From the NCBI GenBank assembly GCA_035048495.1, contig CM068549.1, forward strand, positions 15,595,103 through 15,659,102: a DNA stretch of 64,000 bases, in the 5' to 3' direction. Each line of letters opens with the position of its first letter. The stretch's first letter is position 1. Made by a program: the position numbers and the translations under genes. Under the pieces are notes generated by a model that was not told the origin of the DNA, made no database searches, and worked only from the letters and a program-made list of their open reading frames with translations. Of the stretch, positions 52,298-62,863 are shown one piece after another. This DNA is from Euptelea pleiosperma. Taxonomy: Eukaryota > Streptophyta > Magnoliopsida > Ranunculales > Eupteleaceae.

Positions 52298-52446
52298 TTG
52301 GGATATTATGTGGAGGAAAAGGAGAAGTAGAACTACTTGGGTTAAAAAAAGTGGTGGATTGGCGGGATAGAGATGGGCGTTGATCTGTTGATTTGTAAAA
52401 ATTGAGGATAATATTTCCATTAGGTTTTTTAACGATGTTATGGATG

Positions 52447-53255
52447 TCAGATTTGTTTTGGTAGAGGTGTATGAAAATTTTCTAGTTCCCATGATTCATC
52501 TAATTTGATGTCTTCCCAACGGATTAAGGTAGGGGTGATGACATCATTTTTATAGTTGGTAAGGAATAGAGTAGGTAATCCCTTTACTTGGCCACTATAA
52601 GCAATGTTGGGAGCTATTGAATGCATAACTTTGTAATAAATGCGGTAAACAATTGCAATATTTTTAGAGAGGGGGTTCATTTTAAAACCTTTGGTATGAA
52701 CTCCGAAGGAAAGGGTGTCAGAAGCAGTAACGTCTGTTAACCCAACGGAGATGTTTAGAAAACAATTGAAGAAGACGGGGCCATGTGCTAGGCTAGCATT
52801 GACGCTACCATAAATTGAGTCATCAAATTCATCATGTCGTTTGTCACGGATATAGACTAGACAGAGGTATTGAGGCCTAGTCGTGTAAGTGGTTTAATGA
52901 CGACTTGGATGAGTCCGAAATGGACGTATCTGTATTCAGATTTGTATTGTTCAAGAGTTGATCGAGGGATTATACAAATATCGGAATAATTACTTTGAAT
53001 ATTTTGAGAAAATTCGACAGTTTTGATGATATAATTGGAAGTTGTCTCAAAAGATCCTTGGCAATAAATTTTATTTATGGGGACGGAAGGAAGATTCTAA
53101 TTTTTTATGGATTGTTCGATACGATCATAGGAGATTTCGGAACAATTTTTTATGAAAATAGTATCAATTTTGTCGTTAGAGATAATAGGAGCAATATCTG
53201 AGGAAGAGACTGATTTATCTTTTCTTTTCTTTAGAAGTTTTTTTCAGTTTTTCCA
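52447..53255 (-). pseudogene. Caulimovirid movement-protein region (fragment C)
   Basis: The start codon is at 53255-53253 by alignment with A. A TAG at 53099-53097 occurs at exactly the position of the TAG in copy A (55965-55967). Further frameshifts follow. The region corresponds to the 30K-superfamily movement protein N-terminal to the coat protein. It is defective. Confidence 0.75.
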
Positions 53256-53698
53256 TTTTAACAACCTTGTGTTTAGAATTAGTGGCATGTCAACAATTTA
53301 CTGTTTTAAAATTTCCTTAACAAAGAAAACGGGAGAAAACATATGCGACAAGGAGGCCTCGAACCTAAGTCTAAAACTTGGGTGAAAAGATAGAATTTCT
53401 AAAAGAAAATCTTTGATAAAAAATGATAAACAGAGCAAAATATCAAATATTATTCAAATAATCTTTAACCAAAATATTTGAACTCCTGTTCTCTTTGGGA
53501 GGCGTTCTCCTCAGTTTCTCATGCACATGACATGATAATCCTGGGTGTGAAGGCCAAGAACAATTCACAAGGTATGTCGGAATGACAAGTCCTGATTGTT
53601 AATCAAAACATTTTTTGGAAAGAACATAGATACATATATATAGAAAGCAAAATCAATTCATGCATAGAAATATAAAGAGGGAGCTTACAAGCAGTAGT

Positions 53699-53711
53699 GG
53701 CTCTGATACCA
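53699..53711 (-). other. Viral tRNA-Met primer-binding site, fragment C
   Basis: TGGTATCAGAGCC on the minus strand is the standard priming site for minus-strand DNA synthesis in Caulimoviridae. Confidence 0.85.
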
Positions 53712-53921
53712 AAAGGAGCAGGATCGGCTACACACTTGAAGCGATTCAGACTTTGAGATAAATTTGGCAATACATTGATTCTTTAATGAAATTACAGGCA
53801 GGTTACAAGCTTGAAAAAGCTTTGAAATATAAAATAAACATGAAATTATAAGAGAGATAGGAGAATTGAGAGAAGAGATAGCTCAAAACTAAAACTTGCT
53901 TCATTACAGGACTTTGATATT

Positions 53922-53929
53922 CTTTTATA
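53922..53929 (-). promoter_or_regulatory. Viral TATA box, fragment C
   Basis: TATAAAAG on the minus strand lies about 215 bases upstream of the PBS, as in fragment A. Confidence 0.65.
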
Positions 53930-54399
53930 GCATCTTTGGACTTCAAAGTTTTCGAATCCGGAAGATTTTGTGGAATCCGGAAGGCTTTAAAAAATGGTCA
54001 AATCACCAAAATCAATGCCTTTTGGTTGATTTTTGAATACGATTTGTTGGCAACAGTGTTGTGGCGATTTATGGATGTAAGGATACGTAGAATTTTCAGT
54101 TTGGAGAAGCCAATTTCGTTGTCTTTTGGGTGTGAGTGATCATAGCACTTTGGGTTTGATGAAGAATGGCTTCGTAAAATTTTGAAGAGAGATTTGGGTG
54201 TTTGGGGACGAAATGGAGGTTTTTGGGAAATATTTTATTGGCAATTTGAGCAGGGGAAAGAGCGTTAAAGAGTGGGGGATTCGGATGACAGAGAATATGA
54301 TCTCCGCGTGGGGAATATTGGAATTTTGAAGTGGTTGGTAGAGAAGAAGACTTTGGTGGAAGTAACAGGGTTAGAGCCTTGCCTTTGGAAGATTAAGAT

Positions 54400-54807
54400 T
54401 GAGAGATGGCTCCTCTCATTTTTGCATGTTTTGGAGAAATTCTTTGGTTAAAAAATCAGGTAAAGAATTTAGAGAGCCTTTAATGTAGGTAATATCGAAA
54501 TTGAATATAGAGAGTAAAGCTTGCCAGTGGGCAAATAATTGTTTAGAAGCTAAATTTTTGACATCTTTTTGAAGAATTTCTTTGGCAGGTTGGCAATCGA
54601 CACGGATAAGAAATTTTGGGTCTTGTCTGTTAAAATATCAGGAAAGTTATCAGCAAATTGAATAACACGGTTTATGGGTGAAATAGTTTGATTTTCAATT
54701 TTATAACTTACAAATTGGATTGAAGTTTGGAAGAGTTTGATTTTGCGTTGAGAAAGAACTAATCCATTTTTAGAATAATATCGTGGAATATGTGAAGGTG
54801 TTCCCAA
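54400..54807 (-). pseudogene. Caulimovirid RT/RNase H tail (fragment C)
   Basis: This matches fragment B 59838-60480 with an internal deletion, and continues further to the end of the polyprotein ('LPDFLTKEF' near 54430, a typical end motif of caulimovirid RNase H), followed by a stop. It is non-functional. Confidence 0.75.
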
Positions 54808-54838
54808 TGTTGATCAGTGTTATGGATACTGTTTGTTA

Positions 54839-54890
54839 TGGAATTTTGGATACTTCCATTCTCTGTTTGTACTTGAGAGCATTCAAATCG
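54839..54890. repeat. Partial copy R4 of the flanking repeat
   Basis: GGAATTTTGGATACTTCC and about 30 further bases match the start of R1/R2, with an internal deletion. It sits at the junction between viral fragments C and A. Confidence 0.6.
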
Positions 54891-54894
54891 TATC

Positions 54895-55134
54895 AAAAGC
54901 CGTGCCATCGAAAGAAGACTCTGCCCGACAAAATTCACAAAAGACAAATAGTGCTCTCTACAGTACTAAACAGTATCCACACCGACAAATAGTGCTCTAA
55001 TAATTTTGCCACATCAAATCAATCCGCCGAAAGCCACCGAGTACTCTTACTTCTACGACACGTCAAATGATTCTCTAACGACCATCTACCTTCTCGCACA
55101 TTCCGGATTCTAAAACTTTGAAGTCTGAAGATGC
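54895..55134 (+). promoter_or_regulatory. Viral upstream promoter region, fragment A
   Basis: The 15-mer GACAAATAGTGCTCT occurs twice (near 54944 and 54983). A CGTCA (TGACG complement, as-1-like) lies in GACACGTCAAATG near 55060. A TATA box follows at 55135. The layout resembles pararetroviral promoters, but activity is only inferred. Confidence 0.45.
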
Positions 55135-55142
55135 TATAAAAG
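55135..55142 (+). promoter_or_regulatory. Viral TATA box, fragment A
   Basis: TATAAAAG in GATGCTATAAAAGACG, with transcription expected to start near 55165 and a leader of about 190 bases to the PBS. Confidence 0.7.
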
Positions 55143-55352
55143 ACGATCAAAGTCCTGTAATGAAGCAAGTTTTAGTTTTGAGCTATTTCTTCTCTCAATT
55201 CTCCTATCTCCCTTGTAATTTCCTGTTTCTTTTATATTTCAAAACTTTTTCAAATTTGTAACCTGCCTGTAATTTCATCAAAGAATCAATGTATTGCCAA
55301 GTTTATCTCAAAGTCTGAATTGCTTCAAGTATGTAGCCGATCCTGCTCCTTT

Positions 55353-55365
55353 TGGTATCAGAGCC
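55353..55365 (+). other. Viral tRNA-Met primer-binding site, fragment A
   Basis: TGGTATCAGAGCC exactly matches the conserved caulimovirid and retroelement PBS complementary to initiator tRNA-Met. Confidence 0.88.
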
Positions 55366-55808
55366 ACTACTGCTTGTAAGCTCCCTCTTTATATTTCTAT
55401 GCATGAATTGATTTTGCTTTCTATATATATGTATCTATGTTCTTTCTAAAAAATGTTTTGATTAACAATCAGGACTTGTCATTCCGACATACCTTGTGAA
55501 TTGTTCTTGGCCTTCACACCCAGGATTATCATGTCATGTGCATGAGAAACTGAGGAGAACGCCTCCCCAAAGAGAACAGGAGTTCAAATATTTTGGTTAA
55601 AGATTATTTGAATAATATTTGATATTTTGCTCTGTTTATCATTTTTTATCAAAGATTTTCTTTTAGAAATTCTATCTTTTCACCCAAGTTTTAGACTTAG
55701 GTTCGAGGTCTCCTTGTCGCATATGTTTTCTCCCGTTTTCTTTGTTAAGGAAATTTTAAAACAGTAAATTGTTGACATGCCACTAATTCTAAACACAAGG
55801 TTGTTAAA

Positions 55809-57110
55809 ATGGAAAAACTGAAAAAGCTTCTAAAGAAAAGAAAAGATAAATCAGTCTCTTCCTCAAATATTGCTCCTATTATTTCTAACGACAAAATTGA
55901 TACTATTTTCATAAAAAATTGTTCCGAAATCTCCTATGATCGTATCGAACAATCCATAAAAAATTAGAATCTTCCTTCCGTCCCCATAAATAAAATTTAT
56001 CACAAAGGATCTTTTGAGACAACTTCCAATTATATCATCAAAACTGTCAAATTTTCTCAAAATATTCAAAGTAATTGTTCCGATATTTGTATAATCCCTC
56101 GATCAACTCTTAAACAATACAAATCTGAATACAGATACGTCCATTTCGGACTCATCGAAGTCGCCATTAAACCACTTACACGACTAGGCCTCAATACCTC
56201 CTATCTAGTCTATATCCGTGACAAACGACATGATGAGTTTGATGACTCAATTTATTGTGGCGTCAATGCTAGCCTAGCAAATGGCCTCGTCTTCTTCAAT
56301 TGTTTTCCAAACATCTCCGTTGGGTTAACAGACGTTACTGCTTCTGACACCCTTTCCTTCGGAGTTCATAGCAAATGTTTTAAAATGAATCCCCTTTCTG
56401 AAAATATTGCAATTGTTTACAGCATTTATTACAAAGTTACGCATTCAATAGCTCCCGACATTGTTTATAGTGGCCAAGTAAAGTGATTAACTACTCTTTT
56501 CCTTATCAACTATAAAAATGATGTCATTACCCCTACCTTAATCCGTTGGGAAGACATCAAATTAGACGAATCATGGGAACTAGAAAATTTTCATACACCT
56601 CTACCAAAACAAATCTCTGACATCCATAACATTGTTAAAAAACCTAATAGAAATATTATCCTCAATTTTCGCAAATCAACAGAGCAACGCCCATCTCTAT
56701 CCTGCCAATCCACCACTTCTTTTAACTCAAGTAGTTCTACTTCTCATCCTTTTCCTCCACATAATATTCCCAAACATGATTTTAATTCACCACCTGCAGG
56801 TGTTGCCTATCTTACCTACCCATCCGATGACACTCAAACAGCCCCTACCCATCTTCACAATTTTGAACCTACTGAAAATGATTTTAATATTAATGTCATA
56901 TCTGTTTTTCAAATTGACAGTCAATTATTAAAAACTAACTTACAAACTCATCCATTGAAAGATTGGTTTTTTCAAACAATCCCTTCCTCTCAACGATCTC
57001 ACCTTAAAAAACTATGGTTTGCCGATATGCTTTCCACTGAACAAAATATATTTTTCTTCGATTGGTTAAAAGACACTTCTCACGACCATCTAGAAATTTT
57101 AGTAATAAAA
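55809..57110 (+). pseudogene. Caulimovirid movement-protein region (fragment A)
   Basis: The ATG at 55809 is followed by a lysine-rich start and then the 30K-type movement-protein region (near 56150-56350). In-frame stops lie at 55965-55967 and 56484-56486, and the frame changes before 57103. In related viruses this domain makes tubules at plasmodesmata for cell-to-cell spread. It is a relic here. Confidence 0.75.
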
Positions 57111-57311
57111 TAAAAATACCATACTTGGGAAACATCCAAAGGTGAAAAATTTGACCAACCCTTCCTTCTTTTTACGTCTATCAAATACTCTGAAATTATC
57201 GCTACTCCCTTAAAAAAGGAATCCCAATTTAACGAAGACTTTCCTGTCAAACAACAAGAACTTTCCCATCTCATAGAACAAAATAACCACACAAACCTAT
57301 ATTTAAAAGCC

Positions 57312-58349
57312 ATGAGCAATCGTCTCAATTCCGCTTTACCAACCTCCCTTACTCCTACAACAAGTTCTTCTACAATTACTGTTCCACAATCCAAACCAAG
57401 TTTTCTTCCCCAAAATCCGATCTATCAAACTCTTCTTCCCATGCCGCAACCCTCCGAATTTTTAACTGAATTAACTAAACGACTTCAATCATCAAACGAC
57501 AAAGACAAAGGAAAACTTCCTTCAATTAACGTTCTTCAAACTGTGTCAGAACCTGACCAAATTCCTGACCACCATGCTATAGATCAACCTCTTCCTGAGA
57601 ATCTGGACACAGATCAACCTCAAACTCCAGCTTCACCCCCCTCAGATACTTCCGCCTACCCCGAACTCAACAAAATTTTCCATCCCCAACATTTTAAGAA
57701 TTCACGCCGATTTAACAACTCAACCACAAAAAACTATTATACTCGCCCCACTCCTGTTGATCTTCAACTAGAAGAATCTTCTCAGATACAAAAACACTTT
57801 TTCCAAGGAAACGTCATCTATAAATGGAATATCGACGGCTATTCCGATTATCTTATTTTCCAAACCTATAACCAAATGCTCGTCTACGTCAATGCATGTT
57901 ACATCCATCACAATCAAGAAACTAATATCACTATCGCCATCACCGTTGGTTTCACCGGGCAGCTTCATGGATGGTGGCATGAATATTTCTCTGAAGCTCA
58001 AAGAGAAGAAATTCTTACTGCAATCAAACGTGAAGCTAATGGTCACCCAAAATTAACTGCTGATGGGCACCAACAATCCGATTCTTTACCAACTCTCATA
58101 GTCAATATAATTCACCATTTCTTAGGCAAAATTGACGATCTCTATGAACGCAATAAAGACCAACTCCTGAACCTCAAATGTTCCACTTTATCTGATTATC
58201 GCTGGTATAAAGATGTCTTCCTCTCAAAAATTTTTAAAATTCCCGAATGTAACGCCTCGTTTTGGAAAAAAAATTCATTTCTGATCTTCCCCCACTATTT
58301 GCTGAAAATGTCAAAGACAGCTTACACGACCAACACGATGGCACTCTAA
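57312..58349 (+). pseudogene. Caulimovirid coat-protein region (fragment A)
   Basis: A 345-codon open stretch begins with a Ser/Thr/Pro-rich linker and then the coat-protein core, where 'GFTGQLHGWW' (about 57950-57978) is a hallmark of the caulimovirid capsid domain. It runs out of frame at about 58260, and the zinc knuckle is reached only through frameshifts. Confidence 0.85.
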
Positions 58350-58657
58350 ACTACAATCGTTACTCTTACGGTGAGCTCACTCACACTATTCAAAAAACGG
58401 GATTCAAAATTTGTAATGACCTCAAACCCCAAAAACAAATCAAACAACAACGATCCAGTAAACAACAAGAATTAGGTGATTTCTGTTGGGATTTTGGTAT
58501 TATTACCATTACCCCACCTTCTCACCGCAAGCCCAAGCCCAAGCCCTAGCCCTCCACCCCTCCAACTTCTACTCGCACTCATGCCTCCTCAACCCTACCC
58601 AAACCTACATATTATAAACAACCATCCACTAAAACTTCGCAAAAAACATCCAGCAAA

Positions 58658-58699
58658 TGCTATAAATGCGGGAAACCCGGTCATTTTGCCAACAAATGT
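58658..58699 (+). pseudogene. Coat-protein CCHC zinc knuckle (fragment A)
   Basis: CYKCGKPGHFANKC shows the C-x2-C-x4-H-x4-C nucleic-acid-binding knuckle at the end of the coat protein. The same motif lies inverted at 62150-62191 in fragment B. Confidence 0.9.
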
Positions 58700-59142
58700 T
58701 TTTCAAAAACTCCTTCCAAAAAGATTTATCAAATCAACCAACCTGATTCTGACAACAATAACTACACCTATTCTTCCCCTGAACCCAGAAATTGCTGTAA
58801 CACTTGTCACATCAATCACGAATATGTCAATGACACAAACGACGAACCACTATCCGTCAATGTCCTCACCACAAATGAAGAACTCATACTGGATATGATT
58901 GACAAAATCCCCGACTTAACCTTAGAAAATAATACTTACGACAACTGATCCAAAACAACGCCTCCACTTCCTCCACCCCACCTCCGGCCAGCAAACCTTC
59001 TTTACATCACATCCCCTCTCCATTTTCCATGAAAGACGTTTATGAACGCCTCAACCACACTAAACATTCCCCCACACAAGAACCTTCCCTTACCAACCTT
59101 CGACAAGAAATCAACCAATAGTCCAACAATTAAAAACCACCA

Positions 59143-59853
59143 TTGACCATTTACAGCTTTCTCAAACTCCTACTACCAATGCAACTCTCTGTTACTCAAT
59201 ATTTATCCCAAAAATGGTACACAAAAATCTTCCTCAAAATTAAACAATTTTCACAAGAATTTCTCACTCTCATCAACAGCGGTGCCGATATAAATTGTAT
59301 CCGCGAAGGACTAATCCCTACCAAATTTCTAGAAGCCACCAGTACAACAATCACAACCGCCAACAGCAATACCTGTCGGGTCAATTTCAAAATTCCCCTC
59401 GCCCATATTTGTAAACATGAACAATACATTGTTGTCTCCTTCCTCATTGTCAAAAATCTTCAACAAGAAGTCATCCTTGGTACTCCATTCTTATTACAAA
59501 TAACACCATTTTCAGTCACCAATACCGGTCTCCAAACCTCAATTAATAAACAAAAAATTCTTTTCGAATTCACAAGACCCCCTCACCCTAGCAAAATCAA
59601 TCAAATCATTAATCTTATTTCTCATAAAGAAAATCAAATCATTTACCTCCAGCAAGATATCCGCTTTCACAACATTCAAACCAAAATCCAAAAATCCTTC
59701 TTTACACAACAAATCACCAACTTCGAAAATAAACTCCACAAAACCTGCTGTACCGAGCTACCCTTCCGGATTCCAAAAATTCTTCAAAAATGCGAAATTG
59801 TCACAACACTGCTGCCAACAAATCGCCGGACTTCATTTTTGACATTTTTTTGA
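59143..59853 (+). pseudogene. Caulimovirid aspartic-protease region (fragment A)
   Basis: An open stretch contains the retropepsin-like site, but with Asn in place of the catalytic Asp (L-I-N-S-G-A-D, near 59269). Downstream, 'EVILGTPFL' corresponds to the conserved ILGxxF/L flap region. The last part (after 59765) is not protease but joined sequence. Confidence 0.8.
59766..59838. other. Junction patch between fragments A and B
   Basis: About 70 bases that resemble, inverted, the viral intergenic region at about 53985-54070 ('TTTGTTGGCA.CAGTGTTGTG'). It marks a rearrangement point where A (+) meets B (-). Confidence 0.5.
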
Positions 59854-61060
59854 AAAATTTCTTTGGTAGATTGGCAATCGACACGGATAAGAAATTTTTG
59901 ATTTAAAACTTCATTTTGAAATTTTTGGACACATAAGACAATAGCAAAAACTTCTTTTTTGACAGTGGAGTATTTAGCTTGAGTGGGAGTCCAGCAATCA
60001 GAAGTGAAGCGGACTATTTTTTCAGTTTTATCGGGGTAGGTTTGTAGAAGGATTCCGCCATAGCCAAAATCGGACGCGTCAGTTTGGATAATTTTGTAGT
60101 AAAGAGGATTTGCAATATTTAAACAGAGGATTACTTTTACAGTTTGTTTAATGATGCGAACAACATCAATGTGCGCTTGTGTCCATGGTAATTTGTGATT
60201 TTTCCGGAGACGGTTTTGGAGTAATTGGCGTTCTTGGACGAGATTTTTGAGAAAATGAGAAACGTAGTTTAAACAACCTAAAAAGCGTTGGAGTTGGGTT
60301 TTGTCTGTTAAAATATCAGGAAATTTATCAGCAAATTGAATAACACGGTTTATGGGTGTAATAGTTTGATTTTCAATTTTATAACCTAGGAATTGGATTG
60401 AAGTTTGGAAGAGTTTGATTTTGCGTTGAGAAAGAACTAATCCATTTTTTAGAATAATATTGTGGAATATGTGAAGGTGTTTCTAGCGTTGATCAGTGTT
60501 GGAAGAGAAAACGAGGATGTCAGTGTAGACAATAATAAAGTTTTTAAAAGGGTGAAAAATGTCGGTCATTATGTGTTGGAATTCGGAGGGTGCATTTTTG
60601 AGACCAAAAGGCATAGCATTCCATTCGAAATGTCCGCGGGGAACGGTAAAAGCGGTTTTGTAACGGTCCTTTTTATTGATTTGGATTTGCCAAAATCGAG
60701 ATTTGAGGTCAAATTTGGAGAAGATTTGAGCCTCAGAAAGGCGAGAGATGATGTCTTGTTTGTTGGGGACAGGAAAGTGGATTGCTTGAAGAACTTCGTT
60801 TAGAGGCTTATAGTTAATAACTAATCGTGGAATACCTCGTTCTAGTTCGGCCGAGTTTTTGACATAAAAAGCGGTACAACTCTAAGGAGATTTTGAAGGA
60901 CGGATTAATTGTTTTTGGAGGAGATCTGTTATTTCTTGATCACATAAGTCAAGAAATCGAGAATTCATTTGTATCGCGTGGGCTTTTGTTGGAATGTTTG
61001 TTTCGGAAAAGTCTTGAATGTAGGGAAGAGAGATGATATGCTGTTTGCGATGCTGGAAGG
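59850..61060 (-). pseudogene. Caulimovirid reverse transcriptase and RNase H (fragment B)
   Basis: RT motifs include 'RLVINYKPLN' (about 60804-60833). At the active site (60513-60530) the codons read V-Y-T-D-I-L, so one of the paired Asp residues of the YxDD box is lost through an in-frame change. RNase H starts with 'TDASDFGYGG' (near 60080) and is cut off at about 59839. It is non-functional. Confidence 0.85.
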
Positions 61061-61299
61061 CCGAGGGTAGCTCAGAACAACAGGTTTTGTGGAGTTTATT
61101 TTCAAAGTTGGTAATTTGTTGTGCGAAGAAGGGTTTTTGGATTTTGGTTTGAATGTTGTGAAAGCGGATATCTTGCTGGAGGTAAATGATTTGATTTTCT
61201 TTATGAGAAATAAGATTAATGATTTGATTGATTTTGCTAGGGTGAGGGGGTCTTGTGAATTCGAAAAGAATTTTTTGTTTATTAATTGAGGTTTGGAGA

Positions 61300-61650
61300 C
61301 CGGTATTGGTGACTGAAAATGGTGTTATTTGTAATAAGAATGGAGTACCAAGGATGACTTCTTGTTGAAGATTTTTGACAATGAGGAAGGAGACAACAAT
61401 GTATTGTTCATGTTTACAAATATGGGCGAGGGGAATTTTGAAATTGACCCGACAGGTATTGCTGTTGGCGGTTGTGATTGTTGTACTGGTGGCTTCTAGA
61501 AATTTGGTAGGGATTAGTCCTTCGCGGATACAATTTATATCGGCACCGCTGTTGATGAGAGTGAGAAATTCTTGTGAAAATTGTTTAATTTTGAGGAAGA
61601 TTTTTGTGTACCATTTTTGGGATAAATATTGAGTAATAGAGGCGGTGACG
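61300..61650 (-). pseudogene. Caulimovirid protease region (fragment B)
   Basis: This is the inverted twin of 59170-59530 and carries the same Asn-for-Asp change at the catalytic motif (near 61556). Confidence 0.8.
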
Positions 61651-62149
61651 AAGTCATCAAGAGTTGCATTGGTAGTAGGAGTTTGAGAAAGCTGTAAATG
61701 GTCAATGGTGGTTTTTAATTGTTGGACTATTGGTTGATTTCTTGTCGAAGGTTGGTAAGGGAAGGTTCTTGTGTGGGGGAATGTTTAGTGTGGTTGAGGC
61801 GTTCATAAACGTCTTTCATGGAAAATGGAGAGGGGATGTGATGTAAAGAAGGCTTGCTGGCCGGAGGTGGGGTGGAGGAAGTGGAGGCGTTGTTTTGGAT
61901 CAGTTGTCGTAAGTATTAGTTTTTTAAGGTTAAGTCGGGGATTTTGTCAATCATATCCAGTATGAGTTCTTCATTTGTGGTGAGGACATTGACGGATAGT
62001 GGTTCGTCGTTTGTGTCATTGACATATTCGTGATTGATGTGACAAGTGTTACAGCAATTTCTTGGTTCAGGGGAAGAGTGGGTGTAGTTATTGTTGTCAG
62101 AATCAGGTTGGTCGATTTGATGAATCTTTTTGGAAGGAGTTTTTGAAAA

Positions 62150-62191
62150 ACATTTGTTGGCAAAATGACCGGGTTTCCCGCATTTATAGCA
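62150..62191 (-). pseudogene. Coat-protein zinc knuckle (fragment B)
   Basis: The same CCHC motif as at 58658-58699, on the minus strand. Confidence 0.85.
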
Positions 62192-62485
62192 TTTGCTGGA
62201 TGTTTTTTGCGAAGTTTTTGTGGATGGTGGTTTATAATATGTAGGTTTGGGTAGGGTTGAGGAGGCACGAGTGCGAGTAGAAGTTGGAGGGGTGGAGGGC
62301 TTGGGCTTGCGGCGAGAAGGTGGGGTAATGGTAGCAATACCAAAATTCCAACAGAAATCACCTAATTCTTGTTGTTTACTGGATCGTTGTTGTTTGATTT
62401 GTTTTTGGAGTTTGAGGTCATTATAAATTTTGAATCCCGTTTTTTGAATCCCGTTTTTAGCATCTTCGGCATAAAATTTGTTTTG

Positions 62486-62646
62486 GAATTTTGGATACTT
62501 CCATCCTCCGTTTTCATTGGTTTGTTGTCAAGTGAATACTTGAGCATGTACATGAGGGCATTTCCTTACTTGTCATTTCTTAAGGTCAACTTTTCAGTAT
62601 ATCAATCTTCATCACCACAATATCATAAACTGATCCTTCATGCTTG
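62486..62646. repeat. Partial copy R3 of the flanking repeat
   Basis: About 160 bases matching the first part of R1/R2, placed between viral fragment B and promoter fragment D. Confidence 0.85.
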
Positions 62647-62822
62647 GTCAAATGATTCTCCAACGACACGTCTACCTTCAAAAACTAAAACTTGCTTCAT
62701 TACAGGACTTTGGTCTTCTTTTATAGCATCTTCGGACTTCAAAGTTTTGGAATCCGGAAGGTGTGAGAAGGTAGACGGTCATTGGAGAATCATTTGACAT
62801 GTCGTAGAAGTAAGAGTAACGA
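62647..62822 (-). mobile_element. Viral promoter fragment D within a small inverted repeat
   Basis: 62681-62822 is the minus-strand counterpart of 55045-55190, including TATAAAAG (62725-62718). The sequence just left of it (62648-62679, TCAAATGATTCTCCAACGAC...) is the inverse complement of 62768-62800, so the fragment sits in a short snap-back structure. Confidence 0.75.
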
Positions 62823-62863
62823 AATTGAATCACGTTTTTAGCATCTTCGGCATAAAATTTGTT

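Larger units (their letters stand above)
52298..54836 (-). mobile_element. Endogenous caulimovirid fragment C
   Basis: Read on the minus strand, the order is: a piece of RT (54800-54620), the end of RNase H (about 54600-54400), an intergenic region, a TATA cassette (53929), a leader with tRNA-Met PBS (53711-53699), then the movement-protein ORF and linker to 52298. A viral 3' end running into a promoter and 5' end is what a circular or concatemeric pararetroviral genome gives. About 400 bases of the RT/RNase H part found in B are deleted (junction near 54632). It has stops and frameshifts throughout. Confidence 0.85.
55100..59765 (+). mobile_element. Endogenous caulimovirid fragment A (promoter to protease)
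   Basis: The order on + is: promoter and leader with PBS, movement protein (from ATG 55809), linker, coat protein, CCHC zinc knuckle, aspartic protease. It ends at about 59765 before the RT, where it joins fragment B tail to tail. The order in one polyprotein-like frame fits petuvirus-like or florendovirus-like members of Caulimoviridae; I cannot choose a genus. Its left 1.67 kb is inverted in C and its right 1.37 kb is inverted in B. Multiple stops and frameshifts make it non-functional. Confidence 0.88.
59839..62470 (-). mobile_element. Endogenous caulimovirid fragment B (zinc knuckle to RNase H)
   Basis: On the minus strand the order is: end of coat protein with zinc knuckle (62191-62150), protease (61632-61300), reverse transcriptase (about 61060-60350), and RNase H (about 60110-59850, truncated). 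The first 1.37 kb is almost identical to fragment A in inverted orientation; identical 85-aa translations occur at 59196-59453 and 61375-61632. The left end of the viral match (about 62455) carries a short duplicated 'AACGGGATTCAAAA'. Confidence 0.88.

Noticed and set aside
52298..62822. A functional or activatable viral genome
   Set aside because: No copy is complete. Stops, frameshifts, protease and RT active-site changes and rearranged order are present in all fragments.
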